From Hydractinia symbiolongicarpus (Eukaryota; Cnidaria; Hydrozoa; Anthoathecata; Hydractiniidae), in NCBI RefSeq assembly GCF_029227915.1, contig NC_079880.1:4094001-4158000 (forward strand): DNA of 64,000 nt. The letters run 5' to 3'. The position numbers and the translations under genes are program-made. This document shows positions 1 to 11,260 of this stretch, piece by piece. Positions within the stretch are counted from its first letter, which is position 1; every line of letters starts with the position of its first letter. The notes under the pieces were generated by a model. It had not been told where the DNA came from. It saw only the letters and a program-made list of their open reading frames with translations, and did not search any database.

Positions 1-675
1 ATGAGACGCTGAATAAAAGAAGTTTAATCGCCGGCAAACGAAAACCCGCGATTTCCCGTAAATCCTGGACTCAGCCCGTATAGTCAAAAGTATACAAAAA
101 AAAAGTACCCAGGGAGTAAACTCATTTCCCAAACGATTTTTTAAATTATTATTTCACCACTAAAACGCATGAGACTTGTAGTTCTCAAGAATGTTTTCAT
201 TTTTGATGAGACGCTGAATAAAAGCAGTATAATCGCTGGCAAACGAAAACCCGCGATTTCCCGTAAATCCCGGGCTTGGCACGTATAGTCGAATGTATAC
301 AAAGAAAGTACCTTGTGAGTAAACTCATTTCCAGAACGATTTTTCAAATTATTTTTTCACCACTAAAACGCATAAGACTTGTAGTTTTTAAAAATGTTTT
401 CATTTTTGATGAGACGCTGAATAAAAGAAGTTTAATCGCCGGCAAACAAAAACCCGCGATTTCCCGTAAATCCCGGCTTGGCGCGTATAGTCAAAAGTAT
501 ACAAAGAAAGTACCCAGGGAGTAAACTCATTTACCGAACGATTTTTTAAATTATTTTTTCACCACTAAAACGCATGAGACTTGTAGTTTTTAAAAATGTT
601 TTCATTTTTGATGAGACGTTGAATAAAAGAAGTTTAATCGCCGGCAAACGAAAACCCGCGATTTCCCGTAAATCA

Positions 676-688
676 CGGGCTTGGCCCG
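676..688. repeat. GC-rich 13-nt hairpin in monomer core
   Basis: CGGGC and GCCCG are exact inverted arms with a TTG loop, at monomer positions 103-115. The arms are intact in the GGGCTTGGCCCG variants. They are lost in the GGACTCGGCCCG and CCCGGCTTGG variants, so the hairpin is not uniformly maintained. It could be chance in a GC-rich core. Confidence 0.6.
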
Positions 689-698
689 TATAGTCGAA
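685..698 (-). other. CENP-B-box-like sequence, one base short
   Basis: On the minus strand the bases read TTCG-ACT-A-TA-CGGG. The mammalian CENP-B box core is TTCG-N4-A-N2-CGGG, so both end blocks and the central A are present but the first spacer is three bases instead of four. The match exists only in monomers with the GTCGAATG tail. The alternate GTCAAAAG tail destroys TTCG. Binding is unproven and the spacer change would probably weaken it. The resemblance may be coincidence. Confidence 0.3.
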
Positions 699-994
699 TG
701 TATACAAAGAAAGTACCCTGTGAGTAAACTCATTTCCAGAACGATTTTTTAAATTATTTTTTCACCACTAAAACGCATAAGACTTGTAGTTTTTAAAAAT
801 GTTTTCATTTTTGATGAGACGCTGAATAAAAGAAGTTTAATCGCCGGCAAAAGAAAACCCGCGATTTCCCGTAAATCCCGGCTTCGCCCGAATAGTCAAA
901 AGTATACAAAGAAAGTACCCAGGGAGTAAACTTATTTCCCGATCGATTTTTTAAATTATTTTTTCACCATTAAAACGCATGAGACTTGTAGTTT

Positions 995-1016
995 TCAAAA
1001 ATGTTTTCATTTTTGA
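995..1016. repeat. Perfect 22-nt dyad in monomer (9-bp arms, TTTT loop)
   Basis: TCAAAAATG and CATTTTTGA are exact reverse complements separated by TTTT, at monomer positions 17-38. The element recurs once per monomer. Common variants change position 18 (C to T), 20 (A to G) or 21 (A to G), each of which would leave a G-U pair in one RNA strand. Other variants (A25, A24, T22, A26) break or leave the stem. Short dyads of this kind are known to be enriched in some centromeric satellites. A function here is inference. Confidence 0.85.
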
Positions 1017-2030
1017 TGAGACGCTGAATAAAAGAAGTTTAATCGCCGGCAAACGAAAACCCGCGATTTCCCGTAAATCCTGGACTCAGCCCGTATAGTC
1101 AAAAGTATACAAAAAAAAAGTACCCAGGGAGTAAACTCATTTCCCAAACGATTTTTTAAATTATTATTTCACCACTAAAACGCATGAGACTTGTAGTTCT
1201 CAAGAATGTTTTCATTTTTGATGAGACGCTGAATAAAAGCAGTATAATCGCCGGCAAACGAAAACCCGCGATTTCCCGTAAATCCCAGGCTTGGCACGTA
1301 TAGTCGAATGTATACAAAGAAAGTACCTTGTGAGTAAACTCATTTCCAGAACGATTTTTTAAATTATTTTTTCACCACTAAAACGCATAAGACTTGTAGT
1401 TTTTAAAAATGTTTTCATTTTTGATGAGACCCTGAATAAAAGTAGTTTAATCGCCGGCAAACAAAAACCCGCGATTTCCCGTAAATCCCGGCTTGGCCCG
1501 TATAGTCAAAAGTATACAAAGAAAGTACCCAGGGAGTAAACTCATTTACCGAACGATTTTTTAAATTACTTTTTCACCACTAAAACGCATGAGACTTGTA
1601 GTTTTCAAAAATGTTTTCATTTTTGATGAGACGTTGAATAAAAGAAGTTTAATCGCCGGCAAACGAAAACCCGCGATTTCCCGTAAATCACGGGCTTGGC
1701 CCGTATAGTCGAATGTATACAAAGAAAGTACCCTGTGAGTAAACTCATTTCCAGAACGATTTTTTAAATTATTTTTTCACCACTAAAACGCATAAGACTT
1801 GTAGTTTTTAAAATTGTTTTCATTTTTGATGAGACGCTGAATAAAAGAAGTTTAATCGCCGGCAAAAGAAAAACCGCGATTTCCCGTAAATCCCGGCTTC
1901 GCCCGAATAGTCAAAAGTATACAAAGAAAGTACCCAGGGAGTAAACTTATTTCCCGAACGATTTTTTAAATTATTTTTTCACCAGTAAAACGCATGAGAC
2001 TTGTAGTTTTCAAAAATGTTTTCATTTTTG
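1016..2030 (+). repeat. Five-monomer higher-order unit, copy 2 (1,015 bp)
   Basis: Tandem partner of 1-1,015. After about 2,031 the sequence jumps to the second-monomer type (GCAGTATAATCG), so the monomer starting at 1,994 is a hybrid with one monomer skipped. A partial third copy (2,031 to about 2,397) then follows. This looks like a product of unequal exchange in register. Confidence 0.8.
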
Positions 2031-2397
2031 ATGAGACGCTGAATAAAAGCAGTATAATCGCCGGCAAACGAAAACCGCGATTTCCCGTAAATCCCGGGCT
2101 TGGCACGTATAGTCGAATGTATACAAAGAAAGTACCTTGTGAGTAAACTCATTTCCAGAACGATTTTTTAAATTATTTTTTCCCCACTAAAACGCATAAG
2201 ACTTGTAGTTTTTAAAAATGTTTTCATTTTTGATGAGACGCTGAATAAAAGAAGTTTAATCGCCGGCAAACAAAAACCTGCGATTTCCCGTAAATCCCGG
2301 CTTGGCCCGTATAGTCAAAAGTATACAAAGAAAGTACCCAGGGAGTAAACTCATTTCCCGAACGATTTTTTAAATTATTTTTTTACCACTAAAACGC

Positions 2398-3172
2398 ATG
2401 AGACTTGTAGTTTTCAAATATGTTTTCATTTTTGATGAGACACTGAAAAAAAAGCAGCTTAATCGCCGGCAAACGAAAAACTGCGATATCCCTAAATCCC
2501 GGACTCGGCCCGTATAGTCAAAAGTATACAAAGAAAGTACCCAGGGAGTAAACTCATTTCCAGAACGATTTTTTAAATTATTTTTTCACCACTAAAACGC
2601 ATAAGACTTGTAGTTTTTAAAAATGTTTTCATTTTTGATGAGACGCTGAATAAAAGAAGTTTAATCGCCGGCAAACGAAAACCCGCGATTTCCCGTAAAT
2701 CCCGGGCTTGGCCCGTATAGTCAAAAGTATACAAAGAAAGTACCCAGGGAGTAAACTCATTTCCCGAACGATTTTTTAAATCGTCAAAAATGTTTTCATT
2801 TTTGATGAGACGCTGAATAAAAGAAGTTTAATCGCCGGCAAATGAAAACCCGCGATTTCCCGTAAATCACGGGCTTGGCCCGTATAGTCGAATGTATACA
2901 AAGAAAGTACCCTGTGAGTAAACTCATTTCCAGAACGATTTTTTAAATTATTTTTTCACCACTAAAACGTATAAGACTTGTAGTTTTAAAAAATGTTTTC
3001 ATTTTTGATGAGACGCTGAATAAAAGAAGTTTAATCGCCGGCAAACAAAAACCCGCGATTTCCCGTAAATCCCGGCTTCGCCCGAATAGTCAAAAGTATA
3101 CAAAGAAAGTACCCAGGGAGTAAACTCATTTCACGAACGATTTTTTAAATTATTTTTTCACCACTAAAACGC
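2398..3172 (+). repeat. Variant block with 36-bp deletion, first occurrence
   Basis: The block opens with a monomer marked by CAAATATG and GACACTGAAAAAAAAGCAGC. It then has a copy lacking about 36 bp near 2,781, where TTTTTTAAAT is joined directly to CGTCAAAAATG, so the end of one monomer and the head of the next are missing. The interval between monomer frames there is 167 bp rather than 203. The same order recurs from 4,493. Confidence 0.85.
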
Positions 3173-3832
3173 ATGAGACTTGTAGTTTTCAAAAATGTTT
3201 TCATTTTTGATGAGACGCTGAATAAAAGAAGTTTAATCGCCGGCAAACGAAAACCCGCGATTTCCCGTAAATCCTGGACTCAGCCCGTATAGTCAAAAGT
3301 ATACAAAGAACGTACCCAAGGAGTAAACTCATTTCCCAAACGATTTTTTAAATTATTATTTCACCACTAAAACGCATGAGACTTGTAGTTCTCAAGAATG
3401 TTTTCATTTTTGATGAGACGCTGAATAAAAGCATTATAATCGCCGGCAAACGAAAACCGGCGATTTCCGTAAATCCCGGGCTTGGCACGTATAGTCGAAT
3501 GTATACAAAGAAAGTACCTTGTGAGTAAACTCATTTCCAGAACGATTTTTTAAATTATTTTTTCACCACTAAAACGCATAAGACTTGTAGTTTTTAAAAA
3601 TGTTTTCATTTTTGATGAGACGTTGAATAAAAGAAGTTTAATCGCCGGCAAACAAAAATCCGCGATTTCCCGTAAATCCCGGCTTGGCCCGTATAGTCAA
3701 AAGTATACAAAGAAAGTACCCAGGCAGTAAACTCATTTCCCGAACATAGTCAAAAGAATACAAAGAAAGTACCCAGGGAGTAAACTCAATTCCCGAACGA
3801 TTTTTTAAATTATTTTTTCACCACTAAAACGC
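3173..3832 (+). repeat. 660-bp unit with internal 53-bp duplication, copy 1
   Basis: Three monomers plus a 53-bp tandem duplication of the tail. ATAGTCAAAAG at 3,693 recurs at 3,746, joined after CCCGAAC. The unit is repeated at 3,833-4,492 with the same partial duplication (4,353 and 4,406), so the 53-bp event came before the 660-bp one. The monomer frame here steps by 255 bp instead of 203. Confidence 0.85.
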
Positions 3833-4492
3833 ATGAGACTTGTAGTTTTCAAAAATGTTTTCATTTTTGATGAGACGCTGAATAAAAGAAGTTTAATCGC
3901 CCGCAAACGAAAACCCGCGATTTCCCGTAAATCCTGGACTCAGCCAGTATAGTCAAAAGTATACAAAGAAAGTACCCAGGAAGTAAACTCATTTCCCAAA
4001 CGATTTTTTAAATTATTATTTCACCACTAAAACGCATGAGACTTGTAGTTCTCAAGAATGTTTTCATTTTTGATGAGACGCTGAATAAAAGCATTATAAT
4101 CGCCGGCAAACGAAAACCGGCGATTTCCGTAAATCCCGGGCTTGGCACGTATAGTCGAATGTATACAAAGAAAGTACCTTGTGAGTAAACTCATTTCCAG
4201 AACGATTTTTTAAATTATTATTTCACCACTAAAACGCATGAGACTTGTAGTTCTCAAGAATGTTTTCATTTTTGATGAGACGCTGAATAAAAGAAGTTTA
4301 ATCGCCGGCAAACAAAAACCCGCGATTTCCCGTAAATCCCGGCTTGGCCCGTATAGTCAAAAGTATACAAAGAAAGTACCCAGGGAGTAAACTCATTTCC
4401 CGAACATAGTCAAAAGAATACAAAGAAAGTACCCAGGGAGTAAACTCATTTCCCGAACGATTTTTTAAATTATTTTTTTACCATTAAAACGC
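3833..4492 (+). repeat. 660-bp unit with internal 53-bp duplication, copy 2
   Basis: Tandem partner of 3,173-3,832 (offset 660). Both carry the AAAACCGGCGATTTCCG and GCATTATAATCG variants and the AATACAAAG change inside the second 53-bp segment. The last monomer of this copy has the CTCAAGAATG head instead of the ATAAGAC head, which suggests later exchange or conversion. Confidence 0.8.
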
Positions 4493-5570
4493 ATGAGACT
4501 TGTAGTTTTCAAATATGTTTTCATTTTTGATGAGACACTGAAAAAAAAGCAGCTTAATCGCCGGCAAACGAAAACCTGTGATATCCCTAAATCCCGGACT
4601 CGGCCCGTATAGTCAAAAGTATACAAAGAAAGTACCCAGGGAGTAAACTCATTTCCAGAACGATTTTTTAAATTATTTTTTCACCACTAAAACGCATAAG
4701 ACTTGTAGTTTTTAAAAATGTTTTCATTTTTGATGAGACGCTGAATAAAAGAAGTTTAATCGCCGGCAAACGAAAACCCGCGATTTCCCGTAAATCCCGG
4801 GCTTGGCCCGTATAGTCAAAAGTATACAAAGAAAGTACCCAGGGAGTAAACTCATTTCCCGAACGATTTTTTAAATCGTCAAAAATGTTTTCATTTTTGA
4901 TGAGACGCTGAATAAAAGAAGTTTAATCGCCGGCAAATGAAAACCCGCGATTTCCCGTAAATCACGGGCTTGGCCCGTATAGTCGAATGTATACAAAGAA
5001 AGTACCCTGTGAGTAAACTCATTTCCAGAGCGATTTTTTAAATTATTTTTTCACCACTAAAACGCATAAGACTTGTAGTTTTTAAAAATGTTTTCATTTT
5101 TGATGAGACGCTGAATAAAAGAAGTTTAATCGCCGGCAAACGAAAACCCGCGATTTCCCGTAAATCCCGGGCTTGGCCCGTATAGTCAAAAGTATACAAA
5201 GAAAGTACCCAGGGAGTAAACTCATTTCCCGAACGATTTTTTAAATCGTCAAAAATGTTTTCATTTTTGATGAGACGCTGAATAAAAGAAGTTTAATCGC
5301 CGGCAAATGAAAACCCGCGATTTCCCGTAAATCACGGGCTTGGCCCGTATAGTCGAATGTATACAAAGAAAGTACCCTGTGAGTAAACTCATTTCCAGAA
5401 CGATTTTTTAAATTATTTTTTCACAACTAAAACGTATAAGACTTGTAGTTTTCAAAAATGTTTTCATTTTTGATGAGACGCTGAATAAAAGAAGTTTAAT
5501 CGCCGGCAAACAAAACCCGCGATTTCCCGTAAATCCCGGCTTCGCCCGAATAGTCAAAAGTATACAAAGA
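4493..5570 (+). repeat. Second copy of the deletion block with a 370-bp tandem duplication
   Basis: 4,493-5,065 matches 2,398-2,970 at an offset of 2,095. The 370-bp segment 4,696-5,065 (one full and one 36-bp-deleted monomer) is repeated at 5,066-5,435. The deletion joint TTTTTTAAATCGTC is therefore present three times, near 2,781, 4,876 and 5,246. Beyond 5,436 the match to 2,971 onward continues at an offset of about 2,465. Confidence 0.85.
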
Positions 5571-8500
5571 AAGCACCCAGGGAGTAAACTCATTTCACGA
5601 ACGATTTTTTAAATTATTTTTTCACCACTAAAACGCATGAGACTTGTAGTTTTCAAAAATGTTTTCATTTTTGATGAGACGCTGAATAAAAGAAGTTTAA
5701 TCGCCGGCAAACGAAAACCTGCGATTTCCCGTAAATCCTGGACTCAGCCCGTATAGTCAAAAGTATACAAAGAAAGTACCCAGGGATTAAACTCACTTCC
5801 CAAACGATTTTTTAAATTATTATTTCACCACTAAAACGCATGAGACTTGTAGTTCTCAAGAATGTTTTCATTTTTGATGAGACGCTGAATAAAAGCATTA
5901 TAATCGCCGGCAAACGAAAACCGGCGATTTCCGTAAATCCCGGGCTTGGCACGTATAATCGAATGTATACAAAGAAAATACCCTGTGAGTAAACTCATTT
6001 CCAGAACGATTTTTTAAATTGTTTTTTCATCACCAAAACGCATAAGACTTGTAGTTTTTAAAAATGTTTTCATTTTTGATGAGACGCTGAATAAAAGAAG
6101 TTTAATCGCCGGCAAACGAAAACCCGCGATTTCCCGTAAATCCTGGACTCAGCCCGTATAGTCAAAAGTATACAAAGAAAGTACCCTGTGAGTAAACTCA
6201 TTTCCAGAACGATTTTTTAAATTATTTTTTCACCACTAAAACGCATAAGACTTGTAGTTTTTAAAAATGTTTTCATTTTTGATGAGACGCTGAATAAAAG
6301 AAGTTTAATCGCCGGCAAACGAAAACCCGCGATTTCCCGTAAATCCCGACTTGGCCCGTATAGTCAAAAGTATACAAAGAAAGTACCCAGGGAGTAAACT
6401 CATTTCCCGAACGATTTTTTAAATTATTTTTTTACCACTAAAACGCAGGAGACTTGTAGTTTGCAAATATGTTCTCATTTTTGAAGAGACGCTGAAAAAA
6501 AAGCAGTTTAATCGCCGGCAAACCAAAACCTGCGATATCCCTAAATCCCGGACTCGGCCCGTATAGTCAAAAGTATACAAAGAAAGTACCCAGTTAGTAA
6601 ACTCATTTCCAGAACGATTCTTTAAATTATTTTTTCACGACTAAAACGCATAAGACTTGTAGTTTTTAAAAATGTTTTCATTTTTGATGAGACGCTGAAT
6701 AAAAGAAGTTTAATCGCCGGCAAACGAAAACCCGCGATTTCCCGTAAATCCCGGGCTTGGCCCGTATAGTCAAAAGTATACAAAGAAAGTACCCAGGGAG
6801 TAAACTCATTTCCCGAACGATTTTTTAAATTATTTTTTTACCACTAAAACGCATGAGACTTGTAGTTTTCAAAAATGTTTTCATTTTTGATGAGACGCTT
6901 AATAAAAGAGGTTTAATCGCCGGCAAACGAAATCCCGCGTTTTCCCGTAAATCCGGGGCTTGGCCCGTATAGTCGAATCTATACAAAGAAAGTACCCAGG
7001 GAGTAAACTCATTTCCCGAACGATTTTTTAAATTTTTTTTTCACCACTAAAACGCATGAGACTTGTAGTTTTCAAAAATGTTTTCATTTTTGATGAGACG
7101 CTTAATGAAAGAGGTTTAATCGCCGAAAAACGAAAACCCGCGATTTCCCGTAAATCCCGGGCTTGGCCCGTATAGTCGAATGTATACAAAGAAAGTACCC
7201 TGTGAGTAAACTCATTTCCAGAACGCTTTTTTAAATTATTTTTTCACCACTAAAACGCATAAGACTTGTAGTTTTTAAAAATGTTTTCATTTTTGATGAG
7301 ACGCTGAATAAAAGAAGTTTAATTGCCGGCAAACGAAAACCCGCGATTTTCCGTAAATCCCGGCTTGGCCCGTATAGTCAAAAGTATACAAAGAAAGTAC
7401 CCAGGGAGTAAACTCATTTCCCGAACGATTTTTTAAATTATTTTTCACCACTAAAACGCATGAGACTTGTAGTTTTCAAAAATGTTTTCATTTTTGATGA
7501 GACGCTGAATAAAAGCAGTATAATCGCCGGCAAACGAAAACCCGCGATTTCCCGTAAATCCCGGGCTTGGCACGTATAGTCGAATGTATACAAAGAAAGT
7601 ACCCTGTGAGTAAACTCTTTTCCCGAACGATTTTTTAAATTATTTTTTCACCACTAAAACCCATGAGACTTGTAGTTTTCAAATATGTTTTCATTTTTGA
7701 TGAGATGCTGAAAGAAAGCAGTTTAATCGCCGGCAAACGAAAACCTGCGATATCCCTAAATCCCGGACTCGGCCCGTATAGTCAAAAGTATACAAAGAAA
7801 GTACCCAGGGAGTAAACTCATTTCCAGAACGATTTTTTAAATTATTTTTTCACCACTAAAACGCATAAGACTTTCAGTTTTTAAAAATGTTTTCATTTTT
7901 GATGAGACGCTGAATAAAAGAAGTTTAATCGCCGGCAAACGAAAACCCGCGATTTCCCGTAAATCCCGGGCTTGGCCCGAATAGTCAAAAGTATACAAAG
8001 AAAGTACCCAGGGAGTAAACTCATTTCCCGAACGATTTTTTAAATTATTTTTTTCACCACTAAAACGCATGAGACTTGTAGTTTTTAAAAATGTTTTAAT
8101 TTTTGATGAGACGCTGAATAAAAGAAGTTTAATCGCCCGCAAACGAAAACCCGCGATTTCCGGTAAATCCCGAGCTTGGCCCGTATAGTCAAAAGTATAC
8201 AAAGAAAGTACCCAGGGAGTAAACTCATTTCCCGAACGATTTTTTAAATTACTTTTTCACCACTAAAACGCATGAGACTTGTAGTTTTTAAAAATGTCTT
8301 CATTTTTGATGAGACGCTGAATAAAAGAAGTTTAATCGCCGGCAAACGAAAACCTGCGATTTCCCGTAAATCCTGGACTCGGCCCGTATAGTCAAAAGTA
8401 TACAAAGAAAGTACCCAGGGAGTAAAATCATTTCCCAAACGATTTTTTAAATTATTATTTCACCACTAAAACGCATGAGACTTGTAGTTTTCAAGAATGT

Positions 8501-11260
8501 TTTCATTTTTGATGAGACGCTGAATAAAAGCAGTTTAATCGCCGGCAAACGAAAACAAGCGATTTCCCGTGAATACCGGGCTTGGCACGTATAGTCGAAT
8601 GTATACAAAGAAAGTACCCTGTGAGTAAACTCATTTCCAGAACGATTTTTTAAATTATTTTTTCACCACTAAAACGCATAAGACTTGTAGTTTTTAAAAA
8701 TGTTTTCATTTTTGATGAGACGCTGAATAAAAGAAGTTTATTGGCCGGCAAACGAAAACCCGCGATTTCCCGTAAATCCCGTCTTGGCCCGTATAGTCAA
8801 AAGTATACAAAGAAAGTACCCAGGGAGTAAACTCATTTTCCGAACGATTTTTTAAATTATTTTTTCACCACTAAAACGCATGAGACTTGTAGTTTTCAAA
8901 AATGTTTTCATTTATGATGAGACGCTGAATAAAAGAAGTTTAATCGCCGGCAAACGAAAACCCGCGATTTCCCGTAAATCCCGGGCTTGGCACGTATAGT
9001 CGAATGCATACAAAGAAAGTACCCTGTGAGTAAACTCAATTCAAGAACGATTTTTTAAATTATTTTTTCACCACTAAAGCCCATGAGACTTGTAGTTTTT
9101 AAAAATGTTTTCATTTTTGATGAGACGCTGAATAAAAGAAGTTTAATCGCCGGCAAACGAAAACCCGCGATTTCCCGTAAATCCCGGCTTGGCCCGTATA
9201 GTCAAAAGTATACAAAGAAAGTACCCAGGGAGTAAACTCATTTCCCGACCGATTTTTTAAATTATTTTTTCACCATTAAAACGCATGAGACTTGTAGTTT
9301 TCAAAAATGATTTCATTTTTGATGAGACGCTGAATAAAAGAAGTTTAATCGCCGGAAAACGAAAACCTGCGATTTCCCTAAATCCCGGACTCGGCCCGTA
9401 TAGTCAAAAGTATACAAAGAAAGTACCCAGGGAGTAAACTCATTTCCAGAACGATTTTTTAAATTATTTTTTCACCACTAAAACGCATAAGACTTGTAGT
9501 TTTCAAATATGTTTTCATTTTTGATGAGACGCTGAAAGAAAGCAGTTTAATCGCCGGCAAACGAAAACCTGCGATATCCCTAAATCCCGGACTCGGCCCG
9601 TATAGTCAAAAGTATACAAAGAAAGTACCCAGGGAGTAAACTCATTTCCAGAACGATTTTTTAAATTATTTTTTCACCACTAAAACGCATAAGACTTTTA
9701 GTTTTTAAAAATGTTTTCATTTTTGATGAGACGCTAAATAAAAGAAGTTTAATCGCCGGCAAATGAAAACCCGCGATTTCCCGTAAATCACGGGCTTGGC
9801 CCGTATAGTCGAATGTATACAAAGAAAGTACCCTGTGAGTAAACTCATTTCACGAACGATTTTTTAAATTATTTTTTCACCACTAAAACGCATGAGACTT
9901 GTAGTTTTCAAAAATGTTTTCATTTTTGATGAGACGCTGAATAAAAGAAGTTTAATCGCCGGCAAACGAAAACCTGCGATTTCCCGTAAATCCTGGACTC
10001 AGCCCGTATAGTCAAAAGTATACAAAGAAAGTACCCTGTGAGTAAACTCATTTCCAGAACGATTTTTTAAATTATTTTTTCACCACTAAAACGCATAAGA
10101 CTTGTAGTTTTTAAAAATGTTTTCATTTTTGATGAGACGCTGAATAAAAGAAGTTTATTGGCCGGCAAACGAAAACCCGCGATTTCCCGTAAATCCCGTC
10201 TTGGCCCGTATAGTCAAAAGTATACAAAGAAAGTACCCAGGGAGTAAACTCATTTTCCGAACGATTTTTTAAATTATTTTTTCACCACTAAAACGCATGA
10301 GACTTGTAGTTTTCAAAAATGTTTTCATTTATGATGAGACGCTGAATAAAAGAAGTTTAATCGCCGGCAAACGAAAACCCGCGATTTCCCGTAAATCCCG
10401 GGCTTGGCACGTATAGTCGAATGCATACAAAGAAAGTACCCTGTGAGTAAACTCAATTCAAGAACGATTTTTTAAATTATTTTTTCACCACTAAAGCCCA
10501 TGAGACTTGTAGTTTTTAAAAATGTTTTCATTTTTGATGAGACGCTGAATAAAAGAAGTTTAATCGCCGGCAAACGAAAACCCGCGATTTCCCGTAAATC
10601 CCGGCTTGGCCCGTATAGTCAAAAGTATACAAAGAAAGTACCCAGGGAGTAAACTCATTTCCCGACCGATTTTTTAAATTATTTTTTCACCATTAAAACG
10701 CATGAGACTTGTAGTTTTCAAAAATGATTTCATTTTTGATGAGACGCTGAATAAAAGAAGTTTAATCGCCGGAAAACGAAAACCTGCGATTTCCCTAAAT
10801 CCCGGACTCGGCCCGTATAGTCAAAAGTATACAAAGAAAGTACCCAGGGAGTAAACTCATTTCCAGAACGATTTTTTAAATTATTTTTTCACCACTAAAA
10901 CGCATAAGACTTGTAGTTTTCAAATATGTTTTCATTTTTGATGAGACGCTGAAAGAAAGCAGTTTAATCGCCGGCAAACGAAAACCTGCGATATCCCTAA
11001 ATCCCGGACTCGGCCCGTATAGTCAAAAGTATACAAAGAAAGTACCCAGGGAGTAAACTCATTTCCAGAACGATTTTTTAAATTATTTTTTCACCACTAA
11101 AACGCATAAGACTTTTAGTTTTTAAAAATGTTTTCATTTTTGATGAGACGCTAAATAAAAGAAGTTTAATCGCCGGCAAATGAAAACCCGCGATTTCCCG
11201 TAAATCACGGGCTTGGCCCGTATAGTCGAATGTATACAAAGAAAGTACCCTGTGAGTAAA
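5571..11260 (+). repeat. 28-monomer super-unit, copy 0 (diverged)
   Basis: Monomers from 5,637 to 8,272 pair with 11,309 to 13,944 at offsets of 5,672-5,673. Diagnostic shared sites are CAGGGATTAAACTCACTT (about 5,781 and 11,453), the GTTTGCAAATATGTTCTC...GAAGAG monomer (6,447 and 12,119), CCAGTTAGTAAAC, GAACGATTCTTT and GGGGCTTGG. After 8,475 the pairing shifts by one monomer, and the rest is reshaped by a 1,417-bp duplication. Boundaries are approximate. Confidence 0.8.
8617..10033 (+). repeat. Seven-monomer tandem duplication, copy 1 (1,417 bp)
   Basis: Monomer starts 8,678, 8,880, 9,083, 9,285, 9,487, 9,689 and 9,892 pair with 10,095 through 11,309 at a constant 1,417-bp offset. Shared rare sites include GTTTATTGGCCGGC, CCCGTCTTGG, CATTTATGATG, CGAATGCATAC, CAATTCAAGAACG, GACCGATT and GCTAAATAAAAG. 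I saw no difference in the parts compared. It lies inside copy 0 of the super-unit. Confidence 0.88.

Larger units (their letters stand above)
574..776 (+). repeat. Representative monomer, alternate type (CGAATG/CTGTGAG tail)
   Basis: A full 203-bp copy useful as a reference. It has the ATGAGAC head and the tail signature GTCGAATG, then CCCTGTGAG, then TTTCCAGAACG. It is followed by a monomer with an ATAAGAC head and the other tail (GTCAAAAG, CCAGGGAG). Within it sit AATAAA at 622-627, the inverted pair AATCGC/GCGATT at 636-663, the hairpin CGGGC-TTG-GCCCG at 676-688, and CCCGTATAGTCGAA at 685-698. No start, promoter or splice context suggests a gene. Confidence 0.9.
1..1015 (+). repeat. Five-monomer higher-order unit, copy 1 (1,015 bp)
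   Basis: Base 1 begins at monomer position 38 and aligns with base 1,016. Monomer starts 169, 372, 574, 777 and 979 pair with 1,184, 1,387, 1,589, 1,792 and 1,994. Diagnostic shared variants are a nine-A run (96-104 and its partner near 1,112), a CTCAAGAATG head, GCAGTATAATCG, and CCCGGCTTCGCCCGAATAG. A few substitutions separate the copies, for example CGCTGGC versus CGCCGGC. Confidence 0.85.

Noticed and set aside
49-76. Monomer built from a shorter ancestral repeat
   Set aside because: ATGAGAC occurs twice (37 bp apart) and ATTTCCCG twice (71 bp apart), but the spacings do not agree and the flanks do not align, so a shorter founding unit is not supported.
606-640. Hammerhead-ribozyme-like GATGAG...GAAA in the monomer
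   Set aside because: The plus strand has TTGATGAG then CTGAATAAAAG or CTTAATGAAAG. The first core base should be C but is T, no stem II can form between the two parts, and no properly placed cleavage site follows. The likeness is superficial.
636-663. Intrinsic terminator or operator from the AATCGC/GCGATT inverted repeat
   Set aside because: The stem is only 6 bp with a 16-nt loop and no following T run. In a eukaryotic satellite a bacterial terminator is not a sensible reading.
689-705. tRNA-like B box (AGTCGAATG)
   Set aside because: It lacks the second T of the GTTCGA core, has no partnered A box at the right distance, and does not fold as a tRNA. The satellite does not look like a tRNA-derived element.
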